A stretch of 36,307 nucleotides of DNA from positions 1 through 36,307 of the forward strand of contig JAFWLP010000031.1 in assembly GCA_017511005.1 (NCBI GenBank), given 5' to 3'. The translations under genes and the position numbers were made by a program. The DNA is from Clostridiales bacterium. Lineage in GTDB: Bacteria > Bacillota > Clostridia > Saccharofermentanales > Saccharofermentanaceae. Shown piece by piece: positions 8,873 through 17,177 of this stretch. The first letter of the stretch is position 1. Each line of letters opens with the position of its first letter. The notes under the pieces are model-generated. The model was not told the origin of the DNA, made no database searches, and saw only the letters and a list, made by a program, of their open reading frames with translations.

Positions 8873-9592
8873 TTACTTCTTGTCCGTATCAGGAGTTACA
8901 ACGACGCATCTGTTGGGCTCTACACCCTCGCTGTGTGTTGTTACGCCGTTTACATCCTGGAGATAAGAGTGAACGATCCTTCTCTCTGCTGGGCTCATGG
9001 CCTCCATCATAACCTTGCGGCCGGAGCGTCTTACCTTGGATACAGCCTTGTCTGCGAGACCCTTGATGACCTGCTCTCTGTGCTTTCTGTATCCGCCTAC
9101 GTCGAGATATACGTGAACGCGCTGTTCACTGTGCTTGTTCGCAATGAGATTTGTCATGTATGAGATGGCTTCAAGAGTCTCACCGTGGCGTCCGATTGCG
9201 GCACCGCAGTCAGAACCTGTAACGGAGATGTAGATCGTGTCATCTTCCCTGTAGGAATCCATGTTGCCGTGAATGCCTATGCCGGAGAGAACTTCCGCAA
9301 CAAAGTTGGCAGCTGCATCTTCAGCTTCGCTGACTGCATCACCTTCAAAGCTCTCGTCATCACCGAAATACGTGTCATCGGATTCTGCAGCAGCATTGTT
9401 CTCGGCTGTCTCTTCAGAATTGAATGTTACTTTTACTTCAGCGTCTTTTCTTCCCAATCCGAGGAAACCGCCTTCGGTTCCTTCCTCGATAACTTCTATG
9501 GTTGCCTGTTCTTTTGTACAGCCAAGCTCGGAAAGAGCTGCCTCTATTGCTTCATCAACTGTTGCACCTGTCTTGATTACTGTCTTCTCCAT
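8873..9592 (-). CDS. jag: RNA-binding protein Jag/KhpB (SpoIIIJ-associated)
   Basis: A 239-residue protein with three recognisable parts: a Jag N-terminal domain (1-55, with GGFLGLGRKDA), an acidic linker (60-95), a KH domain with the GxxG loop GRHG (134-137), and an R3H domain with Arg204 and His208 (AERRIVHSYL). In Bacillota this protein (KhpB, also EloR) binds RNA, often together with KhpA, and influences cell division and wall elongation. AAGGAGG lies upstream of the ATG. It sits directly after yidC, the usual order in this phylum. Its presence does not prove sporulation. Confidence 0.96.
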   Translation of the reverse strand: MEKTVIKTGATVDEAIEAALSELGCTKEQATIEVIEEGTEGGFLGLGRKDAEVKVTFNSEETAENNAAAESDDTYFGDDESFEGDAVSEAEDAAANFVAEVLSGIGIHGNMDSYREDDTIYISVTGSDCGAAIGRHGETLEAISYMTNLIANKHSEQRVHVYLDVGGYRKHREQVIKGLADKAVSKVRRSGRKVMMEAMSPAERRIVHSYLQDVNGVTTHSEGVEPNRCVVVTPDTDKK

Positions 9593-9619
9593 ATTTACAA
9601 GGCCTCCTTCGAGCCAAAA

Positions 9620-10741
9620 TTAATTCTTCTTTTTCTTGCCGTTCTTCTTTGAAGTATCAGCCTTAGCTTCTCCGTCAACACCTGCAAGCGCAGCTTTGCC
9701 GGACTTCTTGAAAACAGCGTCCTTCTTTGCCTCTATCTCAGCCTTCTTAGCTTCATAGGGCTTAGTGAACATATAATAAACGATGATGCTGGAAATGATG
9801 CTCATGAGTCCGGACATGATCCAGTAGATACCCATGGCAGCAGGCATCGAGAAAGTCGTTACGAGCATGAGGATCGGCATCATCCAGTTCATCATCTTCA
9901 TGGTCATCTGGGTGCTGTCTTCCACAGCGCTCTTGCCGTCGCCTGCCTGACCTGCTCTTGCAGGATTCATCTTGGCACGCTTCTTGGCCTCTTCCTCTTC
10001 CTTCCAGCCCGGCTTCATGATCTTGGTCAGCTGCATCATCAGTATGTTCGTAAGAACTACAAGAACGGGAATGATGAGCATCGGAACATATGTGGCGGGA
10101 TCTTTGGCGATCTCCAAAGGATTCCATGCCGGTGTAACCGTAAGGTCCATTCCGAGGAAATGCAGATCGATCATCTGATCGAGCTTTATGAATCCCTGGT
10201 TGATACACTCACCGAGGAACTGCGCATTCTCATTGAGTGCCTTGATAAGACCGATGTGGTTCTCGGGAGTAACTCCCTTTGCAAGGATGCCGCTCTCACC
10301 CATCCTGCCTGCAAGCTCTATCATGGACTGGATGTTATCTTTGCTGACCTGTGAAAGGTAGATCAAAGGTCCGCTGACAATACGGAACATAGGCCAGATG
10401 AAAAGGATCTGAAGGAAAGGAAGCAGACATCCGGAAAGACCGCCCGCGCCGTTCTCCTTCTGCATCTTCATCAAGGCTTCCTGGTAAGCCTCTTTATCGT
10501 CTCCGTAGATCCTCTGAAGCTCTGCCTGCTTGCCGCTCAAAGCCTGCATCTTGAGCATCGCCTTCTGGGATCTGATATTAAGCGGGATAAGCGCTCCTCT
10601 GATGATTATGGTAAGGAATATGATCGCCAAACCGTAATTGCCGAAAAAGTTGAACAGTATTCTCGTAAGCCAGCCGAACAGCGTGTAAAGCGGTCCGAGA
10701 ATAGTGTCAAAAAATGATAACTGAACTATAAAATCTCCCAT
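9620..10741 (-). CDS. yidC: Membrane protein insertase YidC/Oxa1 family
   Basis: Inserts proteins into the cytoplasmic membrane alone or with SecYEG. The 373-residue protein is the Gram-positive short type without the large periplasmic domain. Several membrane segments are clear, including 36-55 with the hydrophilic-groove arginine (Arg48 in TIIIRGALIP), a pair near 98-122, one near 215-240 and a C-terminal pair. A cytosolic coiled hairpin (about 62-95) follows the second segment, and the C-terminus is lysine-rich, as in forms that contact ribosomes. No lipobox is seen, unlike Bacillus SpoIIIJ. GGAG precedes the ATG by seven bases. Confidence 0.96.
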   Translation of the reverse strand: MGDFIVQLSFFDTILGPLYTLFGWLTRILFNFFGNYGLAIIFLTIIIRGALIPLNIRSQKAMLKMQALSGKQAELQRIYGDDKEAYQEALMKMQKENGAGGLSGCLLPFLQILFIWPMFRIVSGPLIYLSQVSKDNIQSMIELAGRMGESGILAKGVTPENHIGLIKALNENAQFLGECINQGFIKLDQMIDLHFLGMDLTVTPAWNPLEIAKDPATYVPMLIIPVLVVLTNILMMQLTKIMKPGWKEEEEAKKRAKMNPARAGQAGDGKSAVEDSTQMTMKMMNWMMPILMLVTTFSMPAAMGIYWIMSGLMSIISSIIVYYMFTKPYEAKKAEIEAKKDAVFKKSGKAALAGVDGEAKADTSKKNGKKKKN

Positions 10742-10779
10742 TAATGATCTCCGGTTCTGTTAATGAATGCTATATCTGC

Positions 10780-10992
10780 TTATCTGACGGGATCGTATCC
10801 GCCCTTGGAGAAAGGATTGCACCGCAGGATACGCCATATTCCCATAAGTCCGCCTTTTACGACACCGTACTTTGTAACCGCATCGACCATGTACTGTGAA
10901 CATGTGGGCTGATACTTACAGTGAGGCCCTATCGCAGGTGAAATATGCTTCTGATACCAGCGGACCATTCCTATAACGGCTTTTCGGATCAT
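10780..10992 (-). CDS. yidD: Membrane protein insertion efficiency factor YidD
   Basis: A 70-residue protein with the family signature: an N-terminal amphipathic/hydrophobic stretch, WYQKHISP, and the cysteine pattern [10 protein letters not shown] followed by RILRCNPF. YidD assists YidC-dependent insertion at the inner face of the membrane. Its ATG overlaps the rnpA stop by four bases (ATGA), a sign of coupled translation. Length and order (rnpA-yidD-yidC) are standard. Confidence 0.96.
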   Translation of the reverse strand: MIRKAVIGMVRWYQKHISPAIGPHCKYQPTCSQYMVDAVTKYGVVKGGLMGIWRILRCNPFSKGGYDPVR

Positions 10993-11366
10993 GCGGATAC
11001 ACCATCAATAAGATCAAGCCTGGACAGGCATTTCCCCATATCTGTGCTTAATTCGTGAAAACCGGGAATACCGCCTTTGGACTTTAAAGTAAAAACATAA
11101 TCGTATCCTTGAGGAAGTCTGTCTTCCAGTTGCCTGTAGGATTCCCTCATAAGCCGCCTTGCACGGTTTCTTCCGACTGCGCCGAGTTCTTTCTTGTTTG
11201 CGCAAAAGCCGGTCCGTCTTAAGGCTGGATCTACTTTATAGCCGCTTTGCGTGGTTCCCTCACGTCTTTTAAGCACGTGAACCGACAGGTATCTGCCGGT
11301 TGCGAATTTCCCGTACCGGTAAACCCTGTTGAATTCAAAATTGAATCTGAGCGCTACCGATTTCAA
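10989..11366 (-). CDS. rnpA: Ribonuclease P protein component
   Basis: The protein subunit that, with the RNase P RNA, matures the 5' end of tRNAs. The RNR motif [14 protein letters not shown] (about 65-78) and the N-terminal [11 protein letters not shown] block are present. The length of 125 is typical. The start is a TTG at 11366; no ATG or GTG occurs in frame before the rpmH stop, and the family N-terminus aligns here. No good Shine-Dalgarno is seen. The frame runs open back to the rpmH TGA, which is in the same frame. Confidence 0.95.
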   Translation of the reverse strand: MKSVALRFNFEFNRVYRYGKFATGRYLSVHVLKRREGTTQSGYKVDPALRRTGFCANKKELGAVGRNRARRLMRESYRQLEDRLPQGYDYVFTLKSKGGIPGFHELSTDMGKCLSRLDLIDGVSA

Positions 11367-11393
11367 AGCGAGATTGTGACCGTGGTCCTGAGA

Positions 11394-11531
11394 TCAGACC
11401 GCGAGCCTCTTTCTGCCCTTAGCTCTTCTTGCAGCAAGAACCTTGCGGCCGTTAGCCGTCTCCATTCTTGCTCTGAAGCCGTGAACCTTTGCCCTCTGTC
11501 TCTTCTTGGGCTGGAAAGTCATTTTTGCCAT
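11394..11531 (-). CDS. rpmH: Large ribosomal subunit protein bL34
   Basis: A 45-residue, very basic protein reading [19 protein letters not shown] at the start and ending KGRKRLAV; it matches bL34 over its whole length. GGAGG sits eight bases upstream of the ATG. It is the first gene of the leftward rpmH-rnpA-yidD-yidC-jag cluster and has a perfect-consensus promoter. In most bacteria dnaA lies just upstream on the other strand; here it does not. Confidence 0.97.
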   Translation of the reverse strand: MAKMTFQPKKRQRAKVHGFRARMETANGRKVLAARRAKGRKRLAV

Positions 11532-11623
11532 AATATAATCCTCCGGATCGTTGTTTTGTTTCAGTTGCACACCCGCGTTTCTGGCGGCAGCGCATAATAC
11601 GACAATCTTAATATAACCTGAAA

Positions 11624-11652
11624 ATTATATTAGGGCATTGGATTATTGTCAA
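11624..11652 (-). promoter_or_regulatory. Perfect-consensus sigma-A promoter of the rpmH operon
   Basis: The minus strand reads TTGACA (11647-11652), 17 bases, then TATAAT (11624-11629), a full match to the consensus. The start is expected near 11617, leaving a leader of about 86 nt before rpmH. The promoter begins 30 bases after the stop of the upstream YesL-like gene, with no clear terminator between them. Confidence 0.85.
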
Positions 11653-11681
11653 GCAGATCTACAGCCTGCCGGCTTGAATCC

Positions 11682-13187
11682 TCAGCACTTTCCGAAAAGA
11701 TACTCTATAAACTTAAGATAATCGGCATTCCCGTTTGATGAGGTGGAGTACGCAAAAGCAATGTAGTAATCGTACTGCTCATCCAGTCCGAGCTTCTTCT
11801 CGATATCATCTGTCAGCTTCAAGGCAAGAGGCACCGGTACGTCCTCGTCTTCCTCTTCTCCGGAGTTGAGAAGATCCTTCAGTGATATGCCCTTGTTGTT
11901 TCTTGCCTTCTCCTCTTCCGTTGCGACATAATAATAGAAATCATCTTCCGTGAAATTATCCATGTTTACGAGGTCTGACATATCCTGGAAATAGTCAGGC
12001 GTCGAGTAGTTATAAACGGCATCATCACGCATGATGAGGTAATCGTAGGTACCGGTCAGGAGTGAAGCCCTGAACGAAACCTCAAGATACTTGCTCTCAT
12101 ATTCGCTGTCACTGGAGAAATTAAGATCCTCAGCATCGATAACGGCCGCAGTCCTTGAATCAGGATATCCGCCCCAGTCAAGGAATCCGTCAGTGGCATA
12201 AGTCTTGCCTTCTTCGGATATGTAACAGTTAACGAGTCCTCCTGCAAGGACCCTCATCTTATCCTTGTAGACATCGTGCGCATACCAGCATATCGCTCCT
12301 ATGAGTAATAAAATGATGAGCGTACCCGGCAGATAATACTGTGCAAGATACTGGGCTTTCTGCTTGACCGTAAGACCTTTAAGCTTCTTTTTCTCTGCTT
12401 TTATAAAACGTGTGAATTTATTGCCGGACTTGTCCTGTTCCTCATCCGGAGCCTCAAGGTTCTTCTCGAGTTCTTTAATGTCTTTTTTCGCTGCTGCGAG
12501 GGAGATGTTGCCTGCGGCATCGGTCTCGGGATCATATTCGACTGAATCCTTAAGAGCCTGGAGCTTATCGGCCTGGGCTTTCTCGAGCTTATCAAACTGC
12601 TTGATGAATACGATGCAAAGAAAATAAGTTATCGTCGTAGAGCAGAAAACATAGATCAGCGGAAACCACTGTGCATACCAGAGACAGGCAACGGCGGATC
12701 CTATTATGAAGATCAGGATAAGCGCCAGCGGGATGAATTTTATGATAACGAAGATCAGGGCGGCCTTGAACACTTCCGTGGTCTTCATCTCATATCTTGC
12801 TATGGTCGGGAATATGGTTATTGTCATGAGCAATGCAATGACACTGAACACGATGACTCCGATCCTGTAGATCACCGGGGTTTCTGACCATCCGTTATAC
12901 ATGATCCACTGCCAGTCAAGGCCGATGATCGATATGGTGATCAGCATTATGATCCACACTAACGTCGACTGCTTGAAATTGCGCTTGAAGGCTTTGAAAA
13001 ACGGTTTTATCGTACCGGAGTCCTCGCCTCTGACCTTTTTCATGGCAACATAATACTTTGCCGAATATGCGGCGCCGAAAGTAACGATCGGAATGCTGCA
13101 GATGATAAAGAGCAGATTAAGGATGATCAGATCTGCTATCGTGCTTATAAAATCCATTACCGGACTGTCCGGTTTCAATATATTCAT
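11682..13187 (-). CDS. YesL-like (DUF624) membrane protein with an added extracytoplasmic domain
   Basis: The first 200 residues match the DUF624/YesL family: five or so membrane helices (about 12-40, 74-90, 106-130, 138-168, 172-196) with the early SIPIVTFGAAY motif. YesL proteins are usually near 200 residues and are encoded beside YesM/YesN and sugar transporters; their role is not established. Here a charged cytosolic region (200-280), a further TM helix (about 285-302) and a C-terminal domain of about 195 residues follow. That domain is acidic and aromatic-rich and would lie outside the cell; its YDYLIMRD and DYLKFIEYLFGK stretches recall parts of solute-binding folds, but I cannot name it. 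The gene follows the permeases after a terminator and ends just before the rpmH promoter. Confidence 0.75.
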   Translation of the reverse strand: MNILKPDSPVMDFISTIADLIILNLLFIICSIPIVTFGAAYSAKYYVAMKKVRGEDSGTIKPFFKAFKRNFKQSTLVWIIMLITISIIGLDWQWIMYNGWSETPVIYRIGVIVFSVIALLMTITIFPTIARYEMKTTEVFKAALIFVIIKFIPLALILIFIIGSAVACLWYAQWFPLIYVFCSTTITYFLCIVFIKQFDKLEKAQADKLQALKDSVEYDPETDAAGNISLAAAKKDIKELEKNLEAPDEEQDKSGNKFTRFIKAEKKKLKGLTVKQKAQYLAQYYLPGTLIILLLIGAICWYAHDVYKDKMRVLAGGLVNCYISEEGKTYATDGFLDWGGYPDSRTAAVIDAEDLNFSSDSEYESKYLEVSFRASLLTGTYDYLIMRDDAVYNYSTPDYFQDMSDLVNMDNFTEDDFYYYVATEEEKARNNKGISLKDLLNSGEEEDEDVPVPLALKLTDDIEKKLGLDEQYDYYIAFAYSTSSNGNADYLKFIEYLFGKC

Positions 13188-13214
13188 GTCTGTTTTCTAC
13201 CTGATAAAGTTTTA

Positions 13215-13240
13215 CGTTGCCTATGTTATCACGGCAACCG
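13215..13240. promoter_or_regulatory. Inverted repeat GTTGCC/GGCAAC upstream of the YesL-like gene, possible operator
   Basis: GTTGCC (13216-13221) and GGCAACC (13233-13239) form a gapped inverted repeat about 28-52 bases before the start codon. The same half-site, GGTTGCC, appears in the promoter of the solute-binding-protein gene and in the hairpin behind it. The link to the AraC-type regulator of this locus is inference. Confidence 0.3.
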
Positions 13241-13280
13241 TTATATTCTAACACCAAATTCCTTCTTATTTGTTTAAATA

Positions 13281-13312
13281 AGCAGGCTGTCTCAGATCAG
13301 AGACAGCCTGCT
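13281..13312 (-). terminator. Rho-independent terminator after the YtcP-like permease
   Basis: A perfect 13-bp stem, AGCAGGCTGTCTC paired with GAGACAGCCTGCT, with a 6-base loop. It lies 27 bases beyond the permease stop; on the minus strand a moderately T-rich stretch follows. The core GGCTGTCTC/GAGACAGCC is the same as in the secY terminator at 33721-33749. Confidence 0.75.
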
Positions 13313-13339
13313 GTAATCATTCAAAATTGAATAATGAGA

Positions 13340-14275
13340 TTATTCCTTAACACCGCCGATCGTGAGACCTGTAACGAAGTATCTCTGCAGGAACGGATAG
13401 AGGGCAACGATAGGTGCCATTGTCGCGATTGTAGCGGCAGCTCTGACCGTGATAGGCGTGATCGTGTTCTGTGCAGATGCACCCATCTGCGCACCGGATG
13501 CAACACCCGTGCTGGCAGATACTGAATCCAGCAGTTTCATAAGCTCGTACTGAAGTGTCGTGTACTGAGGATCGAATCTGTTATAGAGCATAGCATCGAA
13601 CCATGAGTTCCAGTGATATACCGCAACAAACAGTGCGATCGTGGCATAAACCGGCTTGCACAGAGGAGTGATGATGCTCCAGAATACTCTCATATAACCC
13701 GCACCTTCGAGCTGGGCAGCTTCTTCCAGTGAATCCGGAATGCCGAGCATGTAAGTTCTCATAACCATGACGTTAAAAGCAGCTACCATGCCGGGGATGA
13801 TGTATACCCAGAAACTCGATGTCAGGTGGAGATATCTGAAGAGGATCAGGACAGGTACCAGACCGCCTGAAGCGTACATCGTTACGATCCAGAACAAAGA
13901 CAGACCTGACTTGAAAAGGAACTTCTTACGGCTGAGGATATACGAAAGCATAGCATTTGCAAACAGCGATGAAAGCGTACCCAGAACAGTTCTTAAAATT
14001 GTGATCTTCGCTCCTACGCGGATACCGGCTCTCTCGAAGATGATCTCATGATAACTTCTCAAAGACCATTTACGCGGGAACAGGTAGATTCCGCCTCTGA
14101 CGGCATCGTTACCGTCATTGAACGAATATGCCAATGTGTTGAGGATCGGGTAAAGCGTTATGACTGCAAACAAAACGAGGAAAGTGGTGTTTAAGATCGT
14201 GAAGATAATATCTTCCGTAGCCATCTTCTTCTTATGCTTGATTTTCTCAAAATTTATACCTGAAATATCTGACAT
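13340..14275 (-). CDS. Carbohydrate ABC transporter permease, YtcP/LplC type
   Basis: A 311-residue MalG-like permease with six predicted membrane helices; the first begins near residue 24. The EAA loop that docks the ATPase reads EEAAQLEGAGYMRVFWSI at 184-201. YtcP-type permeases pair with LplB-type permeases and YtcQ/LipO-type binding proteins to import complex oligosaccharides. AAGGAGG precedes the ATG, and only 18 bases separate it from the upstream permease gene. No ATPase gene lies in the locus. Confidence 0.93.
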   Translation of the reverse strand: MSDISGINFEKIKHKKKMATEDIIFTILNTTFLVLFAVITLYPILNTLAYSFNDGNDAVRGGIYLFPRKWSLRSYHEIIFERAGIRVGAKITILRTVLGTLSSLFANAMLSYILSRKKFLFKSGLSLFWIVTMYASGGLVPVLILFRYLHLTSSFWVYIIPGMVAAFNVMVMRTYMLGIPDSLEEAAQLEGAGYMRVFWSIITPLCKPVYATIALFVAVYHWNSWFDAMLYNRFDPQYTTLQYELMKLLDSVSASTGVASGAQMGASAQNTITPITVRAAATIATMAPIVALYPFLQRYFVTGLTIGGVKE

Positions 14276-14293
14276 AATGGTTTCCTCCTTTCC

Positions 14294-15262
14294 TTAGAAC
14301 AAGCGCTCGTCGCCTTTTTTCTTGGCGATGTAGTTAGCTATTACGATAAAGGACATGGATACCACAGTCTTAAAGATACCGGCGGCAGTACCTAACGAAT
14401 AGTCCATGTTACGTGCATCCATTGCCCAGTCGAGGACATAGATATCGATCGTTCTGGCTACGTTCTGTACAAGACCGTTACCAAGCAGGTACTGAAGCTC
14501 GAATCCGGCATTCAATACGTTACCGATATTCATCAAGAGGAGGATCATTATTGTAGGACGGAGACCCGGAAGAGTTACATAAAGCATCTTCTGGAAACGT
14601 CCTGCACCGTCGATCGAGGCGGATTCATAGAGGCAGGGATCGATGGAAGTGATCGCTGCAAGATAGATGATAGCATTCCAACCTGTTTCTTTCCAAAGGT
14701 TACTGAGAACGACTATGCCCCAGAACAGCTTTGGATCACCCAGGAACTGGTATGGCTGTTTCAAGATTCCGAATCTCATAAGGAGATCGTTGATAATACC
14801 TGTTGAAGTCAGAGCATCGTGTACGATAGCTACAACTATGATCCAAGAAAGAAAGTGAGGCAGGTATGAAATCGTCTGAATGGACTTCTTGAATAATCTG
14901 TTCTTAACCTCATTCAAGAGTATGGCGAAAACAATTGCCATTACTGTGCTGAAAATAAGGTTAAGAGCACCCATGCAGAACGTATTTCTGATTACCATGA
15001 GGAACTTCTTATCTTTGAACAGGAATTTAAATTTGTCGAGACCGACCCACTTAGAGCCGCCGATTCCCTTGGCATATACGAAATTCTGGAAAGCTATTAT
15101 CCAGCCTGCAAGCGGCAGATAATAAAAGATAATTCCGTAAATGACATAAACGACACTGATCGCGATCAATACCCACTGTCTTTTGAATTCTTTGACAGTG
15201 AGCTTCGGCTTGTTTATGTCGACCTCTTTTGTTCTTTTCGACTTTAATATCGAATTTTCCAT
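14294..15262 (-). CDS. Carbohydrate ABC transporter permease, LplB type
   Basis: A 322-residue MalF-like permease, the partner of the next gene. A basic cytosolic N-terminus (1-28) is followed by six membrane helices, and the EAA loop is YESASIDGAGRFQKMLYVT (212-230). Substrate is not fixed by the sequence, but the GH43-esterase encoded divergently upstream points to decorated plant oligosaccharides such as arabinoxylan fragments. The ribosome binding site GGGAGAGG follows a strong hairpin that separates this gene from the binding-protein gene. Confidence 0.93.
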   Translation of the reverse strand: MENSILKSKRTKEVDINKPKLTVKEFKRQWVLIAISVVYVIYGIIFYYLPLAGWIIAFQNFVYAKGIGGSKWVGLDKFKFLFKDKKFLMVIRNTFCMGALNLIFSTVMAIVFAILLNEVKNRLFKKSIQTISYLPHFLSWIIVVAIVHDALTSTGIINDLLMRFGILKQPYQFLGDPKLFWGIVVLSNLWKETGWNAIIYLAAITSIDPCLYESASIDGAGRFQKMLYVTLPGLRPTIMILLLMNIGNVLNAGFELQYLLGNGLVQNVARTIDIYVLDWAMDARNMDYSLGTAAGIFKTVVSMSFIVIANYIAKKKGDERLF

Positions 15263-15284
15263 TTTTGACCTCTCCCGTTAAAAA

Positions 15285-15320
15285 TGGTGGCAACCATAAG
15301 TTGCATTATGGTTGCCACCA
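15285..15320 (-). terminator. Intercistronic hairpin between binding-protein and permease genes (partial terminator or mRNA stabiliser)
   Basis: A perfect 15-bp stem, TGGTGGCAACCATAA paired with TTATGGTTGCCACCA, around a 6-base loop. On the minus strand it is followed directly by TTTTTAAC, so it has the shape of a rho-independent terminator. Placed after the binding-protein gene, such a hairpin would lower permease expression relative to the binding protein and protect the upstream mRNA end, as described for mal-type operons. Confidence 0.8.
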
Positions 15321-15355
15321 CACGATTAGTTAATCCAGACTGATTAATTCAATAA

Positions 15356-17125
15356 TCAGTTAGGGGCTGTCCAACCAAAAGACTGTGCTGTAGCAAGTCT
15401 TGCTTCAACTTCTGCCTGAGCTTCGTTGAGGAAGGCCTGAGGATTTACAGCATTGTAAGCATCCATGTAGCTTGCCCAATCGCTCTCGAAGTCGCTGCTC
15501 ATAACGACTGTAGGGAGCCAATAGTGCTTAACTTCGCCCATATCCTTCCAAGCGACACCACCTTCGGAGTCGGAAGAAAGGTTGTTGGACCATGACCAGA
15601 GAGGATACCAAGGACCTGTCTGAACCTTAGCGGAGCCGAGGAAGTCGGTATATGTACCAACACCATAAGCCTCGAATGTCTTCTGGAGAGGTTCTGCAAG
15701 GCTGAGGATGAACTCAGAAGGCTGCTCGCCGGGCATCATACGGTTGATGCCGTCTCTGCTCATACCCTGCCACTGAGGGCAATAAGAGTATTCGCATGTA
15801 TGCTTAGCCTTGAAGCTGTCGCTCTTCCAATTCTCTCTCATTTCTTCTGTTCTGTAGAAGAGACCGTTCTCATCAACGAGATAGTCTTCACCCTCAATAC
15901 CCCAGAAACGGAGGTTGTGGATGTCCTGATCGAGGAGCTGGCTGAGGAACTTGAAAGCGAGATCAGGATCCTTGCAGCTTGTTGTAACTGCGCAACCGGA
16001 AGACTGGTTGAGCTCGTCACCGTAGGAATTCCACTGCTGAGCCATACCCTTCTTAGCTGTGAGACCGAGAGGTACGTAGTCGCATCCGATCTGGTCGAGA
16101 CGGAATGTTGTACCGTCAGTAGCCTGGAGTTCAGAAGCGAAGGGTCCCATGATGTTGTATGCGAAATCCCAGTACTGATCGCAGAGACCGAGAACACGGC
16201 CTGTGGAAAGCTTAGCGATGTACTCATCGTATGTCTGTGTAGCGAAGTCAGGATCGATTGCGCCCTTAGCATACTCTTCGTTGAGCTTCTTGAAATACAT
16301 CTTAGCTGTGTCTGTTGTGTTGTAGTCTACAACCTTCGGCTTGTCCATGCCTGCGTCGATGTTAACGATAACGCAGCCGTCATTCGGATAACCGTCGAGG
16401 AACATAGGAGCATTCTCAAGGCAGAAATACTTCCAGTCTTCGCAGAGACATGTGTAAGGGATTACAGGTGTGCCGTCCGGAAGTTCCGGGTTAGCTGCTG
16501 CATATCTCTCGAGGAGATCAAAATACTCATCAAGAGTCTCGATCTTAGGATAGCCGCCCCACTCAAGAACGCGGTTCTGAATCCAGAAAGCCTCGCCGTT
16601 TACACCTGTAGGTGTAGCTGTGTTGTTGTAGGAGTTACCGAAAACGTTAGCCCAATAAATGTGGCCGTCGTCCATACGGAACTTATCCCACTCTTCTTCA
16701 GAGTACAGTTCCTTGAGGTTAGGATACTTCTCAAGATAAGGATCCCAAGCTACGAGCAAACCATTCTCATAGAGAGTAACGGAACCGTCGCCGCCGTCGA
16801 TGAGATCAGGAAGTTTACCGGATGCGATGATGGATCCGATAGCTTCGCCTGCGTCCTGACCTGTGAGCCATGTCTCCTTAACACGAACACCGGTCTTCTC
16901 AGCGATGATCTCCATAATATCGTTACCTTCAGCCTTCTCTTTGCCTGACATAGCAGCAAACATTGTGAAGTCAACGATTCCATCTCCACCATCAGTTACT
17001 GCGGCTGTTTCGCCGCCTGTAGCAGCGGTTGTCTCACCACCGGGTGTACCGGTAGAGCATGCAGCAAGAGATGATACCGCAAGCATTGATCCAAGAACCA
17101 ATGAAACGATTTTCTTAGTCTTCAT
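15356..17125 (-). CDS. Extracellular solute-binding lipoprotein of a carbohydrate ABC transporter
   Basis: A 589-residue family-1 type sugar-binding protein. The signal peptide ends in a lipobox, LAAC, with the lipidated Cys23, so it sits on the outer face of the membrane. A Thr/Gly/Ala-rich linker (24-45) leads into the mature fold. Size and gene order match YtcQ/LipO-type binding proteins that work with LplB and YtcP permeases. GGGAGGT precedes the ATG. It is the first gene of the transporter operon, downstream of its own promoter (17178-17206), and its transcript probably stops in part at the 15285-15320 hairpin. The ligand cannot be read from sequence. Confidence 0.92.
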   Translation of the reverse strand: MKTKKIVSLVLGSMLAVSSLAACSTGTPGGETTAATGGETAAVTDGGDGIVDFTMFAAMSGKEKAEGNDIMEIIAEKTGVRVKETWLTGQDAGEAIGSIIASGKLPDLIDGGDGSVTLYENGLLVAWDPYLEKYPNLKELYSEEEWDKFRMDDGHIYWANVFGNSYNNTATPTGVNGEAFWIQNRVLEWGGYPKIETLDEYFDLLERYAAANPELPDGTPVIPYTCLCEDWKYFCLENAPMFLDGYPNDGCVIVNIDAGMDKPKVVDYNTTDTAKMYFKKLNEEYAKGAIDPDFATQTYDEYIAKLSTGRVLGLCDQYWDFAYNIMGPFASELQATDGTTFRLDQIGCDYVPLGLTAKKGMAQQWNSYGDELNQSSGCAVTTSCKDPDLAFKFLSQLLDQDIHNLRFWGIEGEDYLVDENGLFYRTEEMRENWKSDSFKAKHTCEYSYCPQWQGMSRDGINRMMPGEQPSEFILSLAEPLQKTFEAYGVGTYTDFLGSAKVQTGPWYPLWSWSNNLSSDSEGGVAWKDMGEVKHYWLPTVVMSSDFESDWASYMDAYNAVNPQAFLNEAQAEVEARLATAQSFGWTAPN

Positions 17126-17177
17126 TACTAGACCTCCCGAAATAGATTCTCGCTAAAAACGAGTATTTAGCAATTAG

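Noticed and set aside
11532-11681. Possible replication origin upstream of rpmH
   Set aside because: No TTATCCACA-like DnaA boxes were seen on either strand and dnaA is absent; the region is explained by a promoter.
15800-16948. 382-codon open frame antisense to the solute-binding-protein gene
   Set aside because: It lies wholly opposite a well-supported gene, has no ribosome binding site or recognisable domain, and its composition is what codon bias on the other strand produces.
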